A stretch of DNA of 64,000 nt. Source: Sphingobacterium sp. LZ7M1 (GTDB lineage: Bacteria; Bacteroidota; Bacteroidia; Sphingobacteriales; Sphingobacteriaceae). Positions within the stretch are counted from its first letter, which is position 1. The number at the start of each line of letters is the position of its first letter. Position numbers and translations under genes: made by a program. The notes beneath the pieces were generated by a model. It saw nothing but the letters and a program-made list of their open reading frames with translations. It did no database searches and was not told where the DNA came from. Below, one piece after another: positions 8,189 through 17,963 of this stretch. The stretch lies in assembly GCF_024296865.1 (NCBI RefSeq), contig NZ_CP101134.1, positions 2,046,001 to 2,110,000 on the forward strand, read 5' to 3'.

Positions 8189-9661
8189 TTATCTTGGATT
8201 GGGTTGAACACCTGATAAAACGACCTCAGCAGGTAACTGGAAAAGTCGCATTGGGCTATTTGCACTTAGAATGTAGGTTTCTTTTTCATCATGAGTTTTA
8301 TGTACCACAACGATTTTATGTCGAGCGATATCAAACCATCGAAGTCCTTCAAAAAGAAATTCCCTTCTCTTGAAGTCTAGGGCAGCTTTAATAATGTTTT
8401 CTTCAAGATTTAAATTCCCGTAAAATGAGTTTAATCGATTGACATTGACATTATGGATATTTGGTTCATAAACAGGGATATCTGCACCGTAAAAGACTTT
8501 TCGACTGATGAACGTATTTAAGTCTTTGATTCCTTTGTCGTAGTTTTTAATGCGAGCATATGCTTCCGCACGGTTTAATAGTAACTCATCTGCAGTCAAG
8601 AGTGGTATCATATTATAAGGTATACCGTAGGCTGCATTTAGACTACCTTTTACAAAATGTTCTCTAAATTTTGGGATATTCAAGGAATAATCCGTTCCAC
8701 CATATATAGGGTATGCAAAACGACCCGTGGTAATATTGTCTCCATAGATTAATTCAGCAAGTATAGGAGCGGTAAATCCAAATCTATTGAATGCTAAATC
8801 TCTACCCCAAGATGAAACGGCTTCCACTAACAAAAGATTGGTTGGGTTTTCCGTGCTTGAATACCATTGTTCCAGAGTCAAGTATTCCAAACCAGCAAAG
8901 GCTCTATTATTTACTGGCCTAATATAATTGGAAAGGTCCTCGCCAAGTGCAAGATTGCCATGTTCAACCGCTTTTTGATAGTTATGTTTAAATAAATAAA
9001 AGCGAGTTGCAAAGGCATGGGCTGCAGCTTTGGTAAAATGGTATTTTTTAACCTTATATCTATTGTCATCAAGTAAGGGAAGTCCTTCCACGATATCTTT
9101 TTCAATGAGGTCATATAGACCCTTAACTGTTCCTCTTTCATATTTATTAAGTACAAATTTTTCAGGAACAGCTATGAAAGGAATACCTGGATCTGTGCTG
9201 GAGGTAATAGGATCATAATCTTTGCAGAACAAGATGGCTAGCATATGATGTGCATAGGCTCTAGTCAAAAGGGCTTCGCCTTTTAAAGACTCAGTTTGTT
9301 TGTTTAACCCAATTTTTTCTATGGCTTCCAATGCATGATTAGACGCACTGATGGCCTTGTATGCGGCATACCAATAAAAAGTGGGGGAATCGGAATCATT
9401 GGTCTCCACATCGATGAACATCCAAGGGTTCATATTCGTTTGAACGTTTGAACTGCTGGTCATTCCCTTATCTCCAGCGTTATCTGATGCAGATTCCGTA
9501 AAGGGAATATAATTTCCCCTAGGATATGCAGAAGTTAGAAGTTCTGCAATCTTGCTGGGAGAATCTAATTCTGTCCTTAAATCTGGTGGGGTTTCCAAAA
9601 ATTTAGAACATCCCAACAATAGAAAGGCAGAAAGGACTGTTAATAATACATTTGTTTTCAT
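8189..9661 (-). CDS. SusD/RagB-type substrate-binding lipoprotein
   Basis: A 490-residue outer-membrane lipoprotein (signal peptide ending LLGCSKFLETPPD, cysteine 18). It has the SusD hallmarks: an N-terminal helical TPR-like part, the block ALLTRAYAHHMLAILFCKDY (about 129-148), ADELLLNRAEAYARIKNYDKG near 360-380, and a C-terminal region with KRREFLFEGLRWFDIARHK. SusD proteins form the lid over the SusC barrel and bind the nutrient. It lies 12 bases downstream of susC and upstream of the metallohydrolase. With a protease-like neighbour and no glycoside hydrolase in the operon, the substrate is more likely peptide-like than a polysaccharide (inference). Confidence 0.92.
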   Translation of the reverse strand: MKTNVLLTVLSAFLLLGCSKFLETPPDLRTELDSPSKIAELLTSAYPRGNYIPFTESASDNAGDKGMTSSSNVQTNMNPWMFIDVETNDSDSPTFYWYAAYKAISASNHALEAIEKIGLNKQTESLKGEALLTRAYAHHMLAILFCKDYDPITSSTDPGIPFIAVPEKFVLNKYERGTVKGLYDLIEKDIVEGLPLLDDNRYKVKKYHFTKAAAHAFATRFYLFKHNYQKAVEHGNLALGEDLSNYIRPVNNRAFAGLEYLTLEQWYSSTENPTNLLLVEAVSSWGRDLAFNRFGFTAPILAELIYGDNITTGRFAYPIYGGTDYSLNIPKFREHFVKGSLNAAYGIPYNMIPLLTADELLLNRAEAYARIKNYDKGIKDLNTFISRKVFYGADIPVYEPNIHNVNVNRLNSFYGNLNLEENIIKAALDFKRREFLFEGLRWFDIARHKIVVVHKTHDEKETYILSANSPMRLFQLPAEVVLSGVQPNPR

Positions 9662-9673
9662 AATAGTTTTCGT

Positions 9674-12600
9674 TTATAATCCTGCTTTAATGGAAAGGGT
9701 AAATTGACGAGGTATTGGCAATGCCATTCCTCCGGATCCATAAAACTCAGGATCTTGGCCATTCAACTTTGGATCTGAGTAAATCAAGAAAAGATTGTTA
9801 GCAACTAGATTTAATGAAAGGTTATTGAAGATTGATTTCCCAAAGAATTTTTTTGGAAATTGATAACCTAATGTTACTTGTTTCATTCTGATAAATCCAC
9901 CATCTGCCACTCGTTGATCGGTATAGTTGTAGGCATTATACACTTGGTCTCCAGGTAATCTAGAAGAGGTCCTTGAAGTCGCGATAGAAGGGGATAAATT
10001 TTCATAAGGTGCAAGGAATCTATCCAAGAAATCATAGGACATCGCATCCAATTCGGAGTATTGATTTTTATAGATAGGATTCAGTCTTACTTTGTTTCCT
10101 GCACTATAAGTTACTAAGAATGAAAGGTTAAGGTTCTTATAATTGAAATTGTTATAAAAACCACCATTGAATGTTGGATCTACAGGACCTTCATATTTTA
10201 AGTAGTTGGTCTGTATACTTTGAAGGAAAACATTGTTGGAGATTTCATTATTTTCATTGACAAATACGGGTGTTCCATTGAATTCGTTCAATTTCTCAAA
10301 ATCAATAGAAAATAGACCTCGATGTGGATGACCTTCTTTCGCCGCTCCAACAGAATTTACCAAATTCCAGATATTGGGTTCATTTCTTATCGAAGTTATT
10401 TTATTGTCATAAAAAGCATTGGTCAATTGGGTTTTCCAGCCCCAATCCTTTCTATCAAATACTGTTGCCTTGAACAATAGCTCTATTCCTCGGGATTTCA
10501 TATCGGCGTAATTGGCAAATTTTATCGCTTCACCTCCAATTCCTGAAATGCGCATTGGTCCAATTAGATCAAATGCATCCCTTTTATATAAATCTAAGAC
10601 AATCTGATACCGTCTATTGGCGAATGTTGCGTCAAGTCCAATATTGGTTTCATATTGCTTTTCCCAGGTCAAATCTTGGTTTTCTAAGAAATCGATGTTG
10701 ATTACTGGTTCTTGTTCATGGATAAATGGGCGGTTGACCGATCCGGAGCGTAACACCAAACTCGCATTGGTGGCAGGTCCCATACTTGCGGTCAAACCAT
10801 AAGTACCTCTCAAGGTTAAGGTGTTGAAGAAAGTCTGGTTCTTGAAGAAGTTTTCCTGGTCGATGTTCCATGATCCCGAAAGGTTCCAGGTAGGAAGCCA
10901 TCTTGCTACACGGCTTCTGCCTAATTGATTTGACCCATCATATCGCGCTGTTCCGGTGAATTGATATCGGCTATCGAAAGAGTATGTTCCATTTGCGGCA
11001 AAAGCAACAAAGCGGTCAGAAAAGACTTGCATTTTATAGTAAGGTAAATTTCCTTCAACAGTCATTTTGATGATATTAGGGTCAATAAAAGGAACACCGC
11101 CTTTATCAAACTGGTATCCATAGCCCGTCATATCTTTAGTCATCCTGTCCAAGAATCTTATCTCTTGGGTGGCAAATGCGGTAAAATAGTGTTTTTGGGA
11201 TGTTAAGTTCCAATTGAAACTATTTCTTAAATAAAAGCTCTTTAGGATGTTTTCATTGGTAATATAAATACCTCCATAAGGCAAAACAGACATGGGTCTG
11301 GCGTCCGGATTTGCAGGGTCTCTATATAAGAACCTGTTTTGGTTTGCAATGATGCTATTTTCAATTCCATCAACTCCATATATTGTTCCTGCACGATAAG
11401 CATTTGATAAATTTGAGGTTTCGTTTATTTTATGCTCATTTCCAGTACTTGCATAACGATATGCACCAATGAAATTGTAATTAATGTTTTTAGGAAGTTT
11501 ATAGTTTAGTTCCCCTTGGACCTTCAGGTCTATCATTTTTAACTCCATGTAATTTTTGTCCAGTTCATTTAATATGTTGAATGGAGCATAATTCATGGTT
11601 ACATTTTCTCTATTTCCTTGTTCATCGAAAGGAGCAATGACCCTTGAGGTATTCATGGCATAGGAGAAAGGGTTGATGTCGAAATTTCTTGATACAACAC
11701 CTGTAACGGGGTTGCTATCTTGCCCTAATGTGCCGGGTGCTTTTTGATCTCGGATGGAACCTGTTGTCAACAAGCCAATCGATAGCTTATCTGTGATGTT
11801 GTAATTTCCTCGAATGTTTGCGGTGTATCTTCTTACTCCATTTGCTTTTGCCCAACCATTATCCTGTAAAAATGAGGTTGAATAGTAGGTTTGGACCTTA
11901 TTGTTACCATTGGAAAAACTCACAGAATGTTCCTGTAATAATGAATTGTTGAATAGGGTTTTGAACCAATCCGTGTTTTGATAGATGTATCTCTTCAAAA
12001 AGGCTTCACGGCCTTCAGGAGTGTTTTCGATCAGGGGAGTTCCGTCTTCTTTCCAAGTTGATAGTCCCCTTGATAAGTTTCCGAAAATTCCGGAATTCAT
12101 ATTGTTCCTGATCAACGCATAATCTATGGCCCCCTTTCTAGCAATTTCTGAATAGATTGACATTTGATCGTAGGAATTTACAATGTCAAATTGAGAATAG
12201 GATGGACGAAGGTAGGTCGTATAATTTCCTAGATAAGACACCGCTTGGGTACCGGCTCTACCTTTTTTGGTTGTAATAATAATTACGCCATTCATTGCCC
12301 TTGCTCCATATAGGGAAGTGGCGGCAGCATCTTTAAGGATTTCGAAACTTTCTATATCATCTGGGTTTATTCCGGCAACGGAAGATCCCAATAGGGTATT
12401 GGCATCACCTGTAGATAATTGATCGTTAGAAATGTTGACTACATCTTCCAAAATAATCCCATCGATTACCCATAGAGGTTTGTTGTCTCCAGTAATTGAA
12501 GTCGCACCCCGTACACGAATTTTTGGTGCAGCTCCAAATGTTCCCGAGACATTCTGAACACTGACACCAGAGACTTGACCTTCCAACATTCTGGAAACAT

Positions 12601-13342
12601 CGGGGACACCAAAGCGTTGTGCGTCTTCGGCTTTTACTTTCGTAGCAGCGCCGGTGAACTTCCGTCTGTCGATGGTCTGATATCCAGTGGCGACCACATC
12701 AACAACTTCTAAGGTCTGTTGATCTCTTTGCATATTGATGTTAACTGTTTTTCTACCAGCAATGGAGATTTCCTGCCTTTTGTAGCCTAAGAAACTGATA
12801 ATGATAACGTCTGTCGGTAAAGCACTGATTTCAAATTTTCCATTTTGATCAGTCGAAGTGCTTTTGTTAGTTCCTTTGATACTAACGGAGGCGGCTGGAA
12901 GAGGCTTTCCTTCAGCATCCCTGACCGTACCTTGAATGTTTTCTTGTTGACTTACAAGGGAGTTGAGGATGTTCTGCTTACGGATACTGATAGTAATCTG
13001 ATTATCAAATATTTGATAAGCTAGTTTTTCTTTAGGTAGGATCAGCTCCAAGACTTGGACAACGGTTCCCTTCTCTATATTTATAGTGATGGGTCCTGTA
13101 ATTAGATTTATGCGGTCGTTATAGAAAAATTGGTAATCAGTTTGATTAGCAATAGCCTTTAGGACCGTGTTTAATTTTGCCTTTTGGAACTTTACGGATA
13201 TTAATTGTTCATTAGCCTTTACGATGATGCTATAAAGCATCAGAAGGGTCAATAGAATAATGAACTTTAGGATCTTTACCAGGAATTTAAGGTCAAAACC
13301 TTTCTCTTTTCCTAGTTTTTTGTGAACTAAAAAGTACAGCAT
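9674..13342 (-). CDS. SusC/RagA TonB-linked outer-membrane transporter with STN signalling domain
   Basis: A 1222-residue TonB-dependent transporter. In order: an N-terminal signal/anchor segment (about residues 22-43), an STN domain (about 46-125, VKFQKAKLNTVLKAIANQTD...) of the kind that contacts a FecR anti-sigma factor, a carboxypeptidase-D-like regulatory domain (about 135-215, IQGTVRDAEGKPLPAASVSI), the plug (VSRMLEGQVSGVSVQNVSG, IRVRGATSITGDNKPLWVID, SFEILKDAAATSLYGARAMN) and a barrel ending in an aromatic-rich strand. Import is driven by TonB. FecR and an ECF sigma gene lie immediately upstream on the same strand, fitting substrate-induced self-expression. The signal peptide is preceded by about 20 polar residues, so the start may be a little further in. 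Confidence 0.95.
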   Translation of the reverse strand: MLYFLVHKKLGKEKGFDLKFLVKILKFIILLTLLMLYSIIVKANEQLISVKFQKAKLNTVLKAIANQTDYQFFYNDRINLITGPITINIEKGTVVQVLELILPKEKLAYQIFDNQITISIRKQNILNSLVSQQENIQGTVRDAEGKPLPAASVSIKGTNKSTSTDQNGKFEISALPTDVIIISFLGYKRQEISIAGRKTVNINMQRDQQTLEVVDVVATGYQTIDRRKFTGAATKVKAEDAQRFGVPDVSRMLEGQVSGVSVQNVSGTFGAAPKIRVRGATSITGDNKPLWVIDGIILEDVVNISNDQLSTGDANTLLGSSVAGINPDDIESFEILKDAAATSLYGARAMNGVIIITTKKGRAGTQAVSYLGNYTTYLRPSYSQFDIVNSYDQMSIYSEIARKGAIDYALIRNNMNSGIFGNLSRGLSTWKEDGTPLIENTPEGREAFLKRYIYQNTDWFKTLFNNSLLQEHSVSFSNGNNKVQTYYSTSFLQDNGWAKANGVRRYTANIRGNYNITDKLSIGLLTTGSIRDQKAPGTLGQDSNPVTGVVSRNFDINPFSYAMNTSRVIAPFDEQGNRENVTMNYAPFNILNELDKNYMELKMIDLKVQGELNYKLPKNINYNFIGAYRYASTGNEHKINETSNLSNAYRAGTIYGVDGIENSIIANQNRFLYRDPANPDARPMSVLPYGGIYITNENILKSFYLRNSFNWNLTSQKHYFTAFATQEIRFLDRMTKDMTGYGYQFDKGGVPFIDPNIIKMTVEGNLPYYKMQVFSDRFVAFAANGTYSFDSRYQFTGTARYDGSNQLGRSRVARWLPTWNLSGSWNIDQENFFKNQTFFNTLTLRGTYGLTASMGPATNASLVLRSGSVNRPFIHEQEPVINIDFLENQDLTWEKQYETNIGLDATFANRRYQIVLDLYKRDAFDLIGPMRISGIGGEAIKFANYADMKSRGIELLFKATVFDRKDWGWKTQLTNAFYDNKITSIRNEPNIWNLVNSVGAAKEGHPHRGLFSIDFEKLNEFNGTPVFVNENNEISNNVFLQSIQTNYLKYEGPVDPTFNGGFYNNFNYKNLNLSFLVTYSAGNKVRLNPIYKNQYSELDAMSYDFLDRFLAPYENLSPSIATSRTSSRLPGDQVYNAYNYTDQRVADGGFIRMKQVTLGYQFPKKFFGKSIFNNLSLNLVANNLFLIYSDPKLNGQDPEFYGSGGMALPIPRQFTLSIKAGL

Positions 13343-13443
13343 TTTAAGAAATTGATTAGATGTTTAAAATTGGTTCTTGCTTGTATCGGGATTAGCCACA
13401 GGTAGCGTTATATCCCTAAAATAGATGTTATGTGCTCATGATA

Positions 13444-14604
13444 TCAATGTTTAAGTGTTGAAATTAATTGGTTATCTATAATCAGGAAATTGTATTTGGA
13501 GGTGTTATTTAAGATGTCTAGGATCTTGGAAAGCTTTACATCTCGATCGATAGTACCGGTGAAAGTTTCATCATTATTTTGGATGGATTGATAGTTTGTA
13601 TTAATACCATACCAATTCTCAATTTGGAAAAGGATATCCTTGAGATTGTCCTTGCTGAAAATGAATTTATTGTTTTTCCACGCTAATTCTTTCTGTAAAT
13701 CGGATTCTGATACGATGAGCCTATTCGCGATAAGCTCAACTTTTTGTAAGGGCTTCAATTCCTTGAAATCTGATTTTGATCTTATTTCAATTTTTCCTTC
13801 TTCAAGAGAGGCTATTAAACTGTTGTTATAATTATTGACATTAAAGGAAGTCCCTAAAACTTTAATTTCTGCATCGGCTGTTTTGACGATAAAAGGTTGT
13901 TTTGGACTGTGCTTGATCTGGAAGTAAGCTTCACCGCTTAAGTTGATCATTCTAATTTGCTGATCGAATCGTGAAGGAAATTTTATGGTTGAGTTGGAAT
14001 TTAACCAGACCTTGCTGCTATCAGGTAGTACGATCGAATAATATTGGGCTGCAGGGACTTGGATCTCAAGCCATTTTATCTTCTCATTTTTTGTCGGTTG
14101 GTTGACTGTAGTTATGATTTTTTGATCTGAATTCAGAATTTCCCCAGAATGTTTCACCTGTAAAGGCTTATCCAACAGGATCTTTTCTCCATTTGATAAG
14201 ATTAGTTGGGCCCCAACTTTGGCTGGATATTTATCCTTGTAAGCTGAGTCTACTTTTCTTTCATTTTGAGAAAGCTGTATAGTTTCTTCGTTGTTAAGCC
14301 AAGAAGAAGAGTATAATAATAAGAAAGAAAGAGCAAACAGTGTTAGAGATGCAGCAATAGACCATATGAATATTTTAGTTTTCTTTTTTCTTTGTCTCTT
14401 GTTCCAAGATTTTTCGGCATCGAAAGAATTTAGTAAGTCAAGATCCTCTTTCAATTGAACGGTGTTAACCGCATCTCGGAAAAAGTCTTTGTTTTCCATG
14501 TTTTCTTCCAGCCAATTATTCAGTTTCCTGATATCACGGACCGTACAAATACCTTGAATGTATTTGAAAATCAGAATGGCGATTAGTTTCTCCTTTTGGT
14601 TCAT
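13444..14604 (-). CDS. FecR-type anti-sigma factor
   Basis: A 386-residue inner-membrane protein. Residues 1-80 form the cytoplasmic sigma-binding part, a single membrane helix IFIWSIAASLTLFALSFLLL sits at about 79-98, and the periplasmic part holds the FecR domain (YYSIVLPDSSKVWLNSNSTI, LSGEAYFQIKHSPKQPFIVK, LGTSFNVNNY) and a C-terminal DUF4974-like STN-fold segment. It should hold its cognate sigma factor until the SusC STN domain signals substrate. The sigma gene is 56 bases upstream and susC about 100 bases downstream on the same strand. Confidence 0.94.
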   Translation of the reverse strand: MNQKEKLIAILIFKYIQGICTVRDIRKLNNWLEENMENKDFFRDAVNTVQLKEDLDLLNSFDAEKSWNKRQRKKKTKIFIWSIAASLTLFALSFLLLYSSSWLNNEETIQLSQNERKVDSAYKDKYPAKVGAQLILSNGEKILLDKPLQVKHSGEILNSDQKIITTVNQPTKNEKIKWLEIQVPAAQYYSIVLPDSSKVWLNSNSTIKFPSRFDQQIRMINLSGEAYFQIKHSPKQPFIVKTADAEIKVLGTSFNVNNYNNSLIASLEEGKIEIRSKSDFKELKPLQKVELIANRLIVSESDLQKELAWKNNKFIFSKDNLKDILFQIENWYGINTNYQSIQNNDETFTGTIDRDVKLSKILDILNNTSKYNFLIIDNQLISTLKH

Positions 14605-14660
14605 AATTATAATTAAGAAAACTTAATTACGGAAAAGGATGAAAGCTTATTAAAATAAAT

Positions 14661-15203
14661 TTAATTTGAAGTTAAGAAATTGATAAATATTAAGAAGTAT
14701 TCTGGGTTAAGATGCTTCTGTAGAAATGCAAGACCTCTTTTTTTGTGGGTTTTGACCGTGTTGATACTGATATTTAATTGGTCTTTAATTTCATTGTTGG
14801 TTAATCCTTCAAAAAAGCTTAGTTTGATTACCTGTTGGCACATGTTGGGCAGGGCATTGACAAGTCTATCGATTTCTTGCAATAATTCGGTGTAGATTAC
14901 GAGGCGGTCTATATCTTGGGGATCTTTTTCATCAAATCCCGTAATTCTCCAATACCTTTGACTTATTTCAGTCCTTCTATGTTCGTTGATCAATTTATTT
15001 CTCACGGCAGTATATAGGAAGGATTTAATGGCCGATGGGTTGCTGGATATTTTAGATTTGTTCAATAGGTAAGAAGTGAATGCGTCCTGTGTTAGATCTT
15101 CTGCGCGTTCATAATCCCCTGTTAATTTGAATGCATAAAAATTTATGAATTTGTAATATTTGATATACAAATTTTTGTCAGACATATTGACTGGAGTGTT
15201 CAT
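14661..15203 (-). CDS. ECF RNA polymerase sigma factor (FecI-like)
   Basis: A 180-residue sigma-70 family factor with the two ECF domains: region 2 with GDYERAEDLTQDAFTSYLLN (about 28-47) and LYTAVRNKLINEHRR, and region 4 with LPNMCQQVIKLSFFEGLTNN and ISINTVKTHKKRGLAFLQK (about 145-163), the helix-turn-helix that reads the -35 element. It is the first gene of the sigma, FecR, SusC, SusD unit and should be the activator of that operon. An ATG at codon 7 (MSDKNLY) is an alternative start. Confidence 0.95.
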   Translation of the reverse strand: MNTPVNMSDKNLYIKYYKFINFYAFKLTGDYERAEDLTQDAFTSYLLNKSKISSNPSAIKSFLYTAVRNKLINEHRRTEISQRYWRITGFDEKDPQDIDRLVIYTELLQEIDRLVNALPNMCQQVIKLSFFEGLTNNEIKDQLNISINTVKTHKKRGLAFLQKHLNPEYFLIFINFLTSN

Positions 15204-15415
15204 TTTTGAATGATAAAGGTATTGTTATAATGGTTTAATATGAATAAATATATGTAATTAAAAATTAAATATATTGCATGATATTGAAAAAGAGTTTTAT
15301 AGTTTGATGCTTCAGCGCTTAAAGCCTGAAAACAGAAAATTATTCGATTCTTCTAAAATCGAATTGTAAAAATTAAGAAGTGTAATGGGGTTGGTTTTGT
15401 AAATGGGGGAGGGGT

Positions 15416-15470
15416 AAAAAAAATGATGGTGGATTTTAATCCTCTTCTGAATTAAAATCATCACCATCAT
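15416..15470 (-). terminator. Strong intrinsic terminator after the FAD-binding protein gene
   Basis: On the minus strand an 18-base-pair stem with a 2-base bulge (15451-15470 against 15423-15440) is followed by eight T (15416-15423 region). It ends transcripts coming from the 15578-17479 gene. The 15204-15577 interval otherwise holds the sigma gene's upstream sequence, an A/T-rich block, a perfect 9-base palindrome GAATTCTAT/ATAGAATTC near 15476-15497, and the doubtful small ORF listed next. Confidence 0.8.
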
Positions 15471-15528
15471 ACAGGAATTCTATCAATATAGAATTCGATT
15501 CTTGTGTCAATACTTCGTCTTTTATCAT
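15436..15528 (-). CDS. Possible 30-residue acidic peptide ORF overlapping a terminator
   Basis: ATG at 15528 to TAA at 15436 encodes 30 residues beginning MIKDEVLTQESN and ending YDGDDFNSEED. It lies 49 bases after the stop of the FAD-binding protein gene on the same strand and has a purine-containing leader. Against it: the second half coincides with the stem of the terminator at 15423-15470, which would explain the apparent coding sequence, and no family is recognised. A real peptide would be acidic and short. I list it only because it is co-directional and closely spaced. Confidence 0.2.
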   Translation of the reverse strand: MIKDEVLTQESNSILIEFLYDGDDFNSEED

Positions 15529-15577
15529 CTTTAATAAATTTTATTATCAAAAATATAAATAGACTTTAATCTGTGTA

Positions 15578-17479
15578 TTAATTCGGTGTTAAGTTTGTGT
15601 AATTAACATTGGAAAAGGCTAGACTATAATTTGGTCTGCTTTCCAATATCGATTTATTCTTTATCCTTTCTAATGTAGCCTGACACCAGGTATTGCTGAA
15701 ATTATTCGTTTCTCTTGATAAGCTGTCATTTTGTAAGTATGTTCCATCGGTTGGGATTCCATACAGGTAAATAAGCCCATTCTGTATATTGCCAATAAGT
15801 TTTCCTTCCTTATCAACAGCTATTTTTCCATTACTATAGTTTCCATTGACAATTTCCTGCACATATCCTTTCCTTCGCATCCGTTCGTATAGCTTGTTGT
15901 TTTTTAGCTTCAGGTTGCCTTTTGGTATCCGGGCATCGATCAGGAAATTAAATTCTTTTTCTACATAGGAATTCTTTAATAGTAATGCTTCTGGTTGGAC
16001 TTCGATAACTGGTTCTTCAGAAAACATAAACTTTACATAGCCATCCTTGGCCAAGCAGAACAATTTATCGATACTATCCCTTGGAGGTCCAAAAGCGGTA
16101 TGGTTAATGAATCCTTGCCAATATTTTTCAAAGGATTCCTGGGATTCCTCGTCAAAACCATTATGGGAGAAGAGCTCGGCAATAAGGTAGAAGCCTTCCC
16201 GAATTGCTGCAATTGCAGCAGCCATTGGACTTTTTAGCTCACCTTGTTCTGAAAGCTTCATGCTGTAAATGCTAAGATCGACAATGAACTCATGGTAATT
16301 TGTTTCCATCTGCACCTTAGAATAGGTCATCGGATCGATGAGTGCGGAGATAGAAAAAAGTTTGGTCGCATCAAAAGTGTCAATGAATTCCAGGATTTCT
16401 GCTGAAGTCAGCTCTTGGGTCGCATGTGTATAGGTGTAGAAGGCCAATTGTGCTTCAAGGTTATAGGTAGGCAGTATATCCCTTTCAAAATTTAGGGGTT
16501 CATTTCTACTTTTCAACAAATTGAGCCAGTCCTCATTCATTATTTTTAGTTCATATTTATTTCCATTCCAGAATGCATTTCGCGGTAGCATAGGGAGGTT
16601 TCTTCTTGAAAAAGGATAGATAATAGGTTCATATCCAGATGGAAGATAGCGGTATTCATGGTCCTGTTTATAAAATATTCCTCCTCGGCCTTCAGTAAGG
16701 TGTAGGACAGCATCCATAAAGGTCAAGCCTATTCCTTTGATGGCAACATCGACCTGTGCTGGAATCTCATCCAATAGCTCCACAGGGTAAGTTTGCGGAA
16801 GATAGAGGATGTTTTCATTGCAATCAGATGCTAAAAGATCTTCTTCCTCCATATTGGAATAACTATGGCCAGTACAAAAAATCGCTGATTCGTATTGGAA
16901 GGGCAAAGTCATTTTCGAACTTGTCAGTTGTACTCTGTCCATGTGTATATCCATGTCCAAGATATTGCTGTTGACCAGGTTGACTTCAATCTGATTGGGT
17001 TTATGGCTTAAGGTCTTGTGCAAAGCATCCATTAAGTAGAGCCCCATCAGCTCCCTAGAACAGAAGTCAGAAGGGTTAGGGCTGCTTTCTGCAGATTTGT
17101 TTTGATGGATCCAATCAATAAGTTTTAATCTGTTTGGAATATAATGTGACGATTCCGGCTCTTCCCAACAGCTTATTTCTGCTATGCAATCATTCATGAT
17201 GAGATAGGAAGGCAGGGTAGGTTGGAAGTGAGGTCCAGAGGCAAATTCTCGGTTGTGATTAAACCAATGAATGTTGATGGGTTTATGGATGTTTTGGTCT
17301 ATAGCTTTAGAAATAAAACGGTCTAGAGCATAAAAACCTTTGGGACCACCTCCAATAATAGCAATGTAAATTGCGTCTGATTTTTCGGCAGGCAATTCCT
17401 CGTCATTCACAATTTGGCTGTAAATGTGTTTAGGCACCTTACTCAGGTGTGGGTCTAGATATGCAGAATTCCAAATCAT
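15578..17479 (-). CDS. FAD/NAD(P)-binding protein (NAD_binding_9-like)
   Basis: A 633-residue cytoplasmic flavoprotein candidate. A Rossmann-type loop IAIIGGGPKGFYALDRF at about residues 39-55 and SAIFCTGHSYSN near 200 are typical of the FAD-NAD(P)-binding family PF13454, whose members are longer than ordinary two-dinucleotide reductases and poorly characterised. The middle contains IKGIGLTFMDAVLHLTEGRG, and the C-terminal part has a conserved-looking YLYGIPTDGTYLQND segment. The substrate is unknown. It has its own terminator and a palindrome upstream (17559-17580), so it probably forms a one-gene unit. Confidence 0.75.
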   Translation of the reverse strand: MIWNSAYLDPHLSKVPKHIYSQIVNDEELPAEKSDAIYIAIIGGGPKGFYALDRFISKAIDQNIHKPINIHWFNHNREFASGPHFQPTLPSYLIMNDCIAEISCWEEPESSHYIPNRLKLIDWIHQNKSAESSPNPSDFCSRELMGLYLMDALHKTLSHKPNQIEVNLVNSNILDMDIHMDRVQLTSSKMTLPFQYESAIFCTGHSYSNMEEEDLLASDCNENILYLPQTYPVELLDEIPAQVDVAIKGIGLTFMDAVLHLTEGRGGIFYKQDHEYRYLPSGYEPIIYPFSRRNLPMLPRNAFWNGNKYELKIMNEDWLNLLKSRNEPLNFERDILPTYNLEAQLAFYTYTHATQELTSAEILEFIDTFDATKLFSISALIDPMTYSKVQMETNYHEFIVDLSIYSMKLSEQGELKSPMAAAIAAIREGFYLIAELFSHNGFDEESQESFEKYWQGFINHTAFGPPRDSIDKLFCLAKDGYVKFMFSEEPVIEVQPEALLLKNSYVEKEFNFLIDARIPKGNLKLKNNKLYERMRRKGYVQEIVNGNYSNGKIAVDKEGKLIGNIQNGLIYLYGIPTDGTYLQNDSLSRETNNFSNTWCQATLERIKNKSILESRPNYSLAFSNVNYTNLTPN

Positions 17480-17903
17480 AATCTAATTTTTTATTAATCA
17501 TTGGAGCTCAATTAAATTCACTAATAGATATAAAGCGTTTTAGTGCAATGCAAATCTTGCTATGATTGGATAATCATAGCCTAACAGTTTAGATTCACTT
17601 GTTTAGAAATTCACTTTTTTTGCTTCAATCAATGTTTTAACCCTTTGGATAAATTCATACCCCTCCAAGGACATCTAACTGATATCTCCAAAATTGTTAA
17701 TTACTAAATCACATTAATAATATTTGTACCTTATTAAGCTAGACAAGCGTTAATGTGCCACTTGTTTCGCAATCTTTTTAACAAAGATTTAGTTTTGTGT
17801 GATGTAGTAAATATAACAGTAAATAACCATAAACGTTTTAGAGAAATGTGTTTTTTGAGTTTATTTTATTAATATTTTTTATCAATACCCTAATGTTAGG
17901 GTA
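17480..17903. other. Gene-free upstream region with two palindromes
   Basis: No coding sequence is seen. A perfect 9-base inverted repeat GCTATGATT (17559-17567)/AATCATAGC (17572-17580) stands about 80 bases before the FAD-binding protein start and could be an operator. A second, TACCCTAA/TTAGGGTA at 17886-17903, has a 2-base centre and sits beside the terminator of the luciferase-like gene. No convincing TAnnTTTG element was found on the minus strand. Confidence 0.5.
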
Positions 17904-17935
17904 TAAAAAAAGGGATTTACGTTAAATCCCCTTTT
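17904..17935 (-). terminator. Terminator of the luciferase-like oxidoreductase gene
   Basis: Arms GGGATTTA (17912-17919) and TAAATCCC (17923-17930) with a 3-base loop; on the minus strand the stem is followed by seven T. It lies about 30 bases after the gene's stop. Confidence 0.75.
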
Positions 17936-17963
17936 ATTTATTGCCTGAATGTGTTGAAATTGC

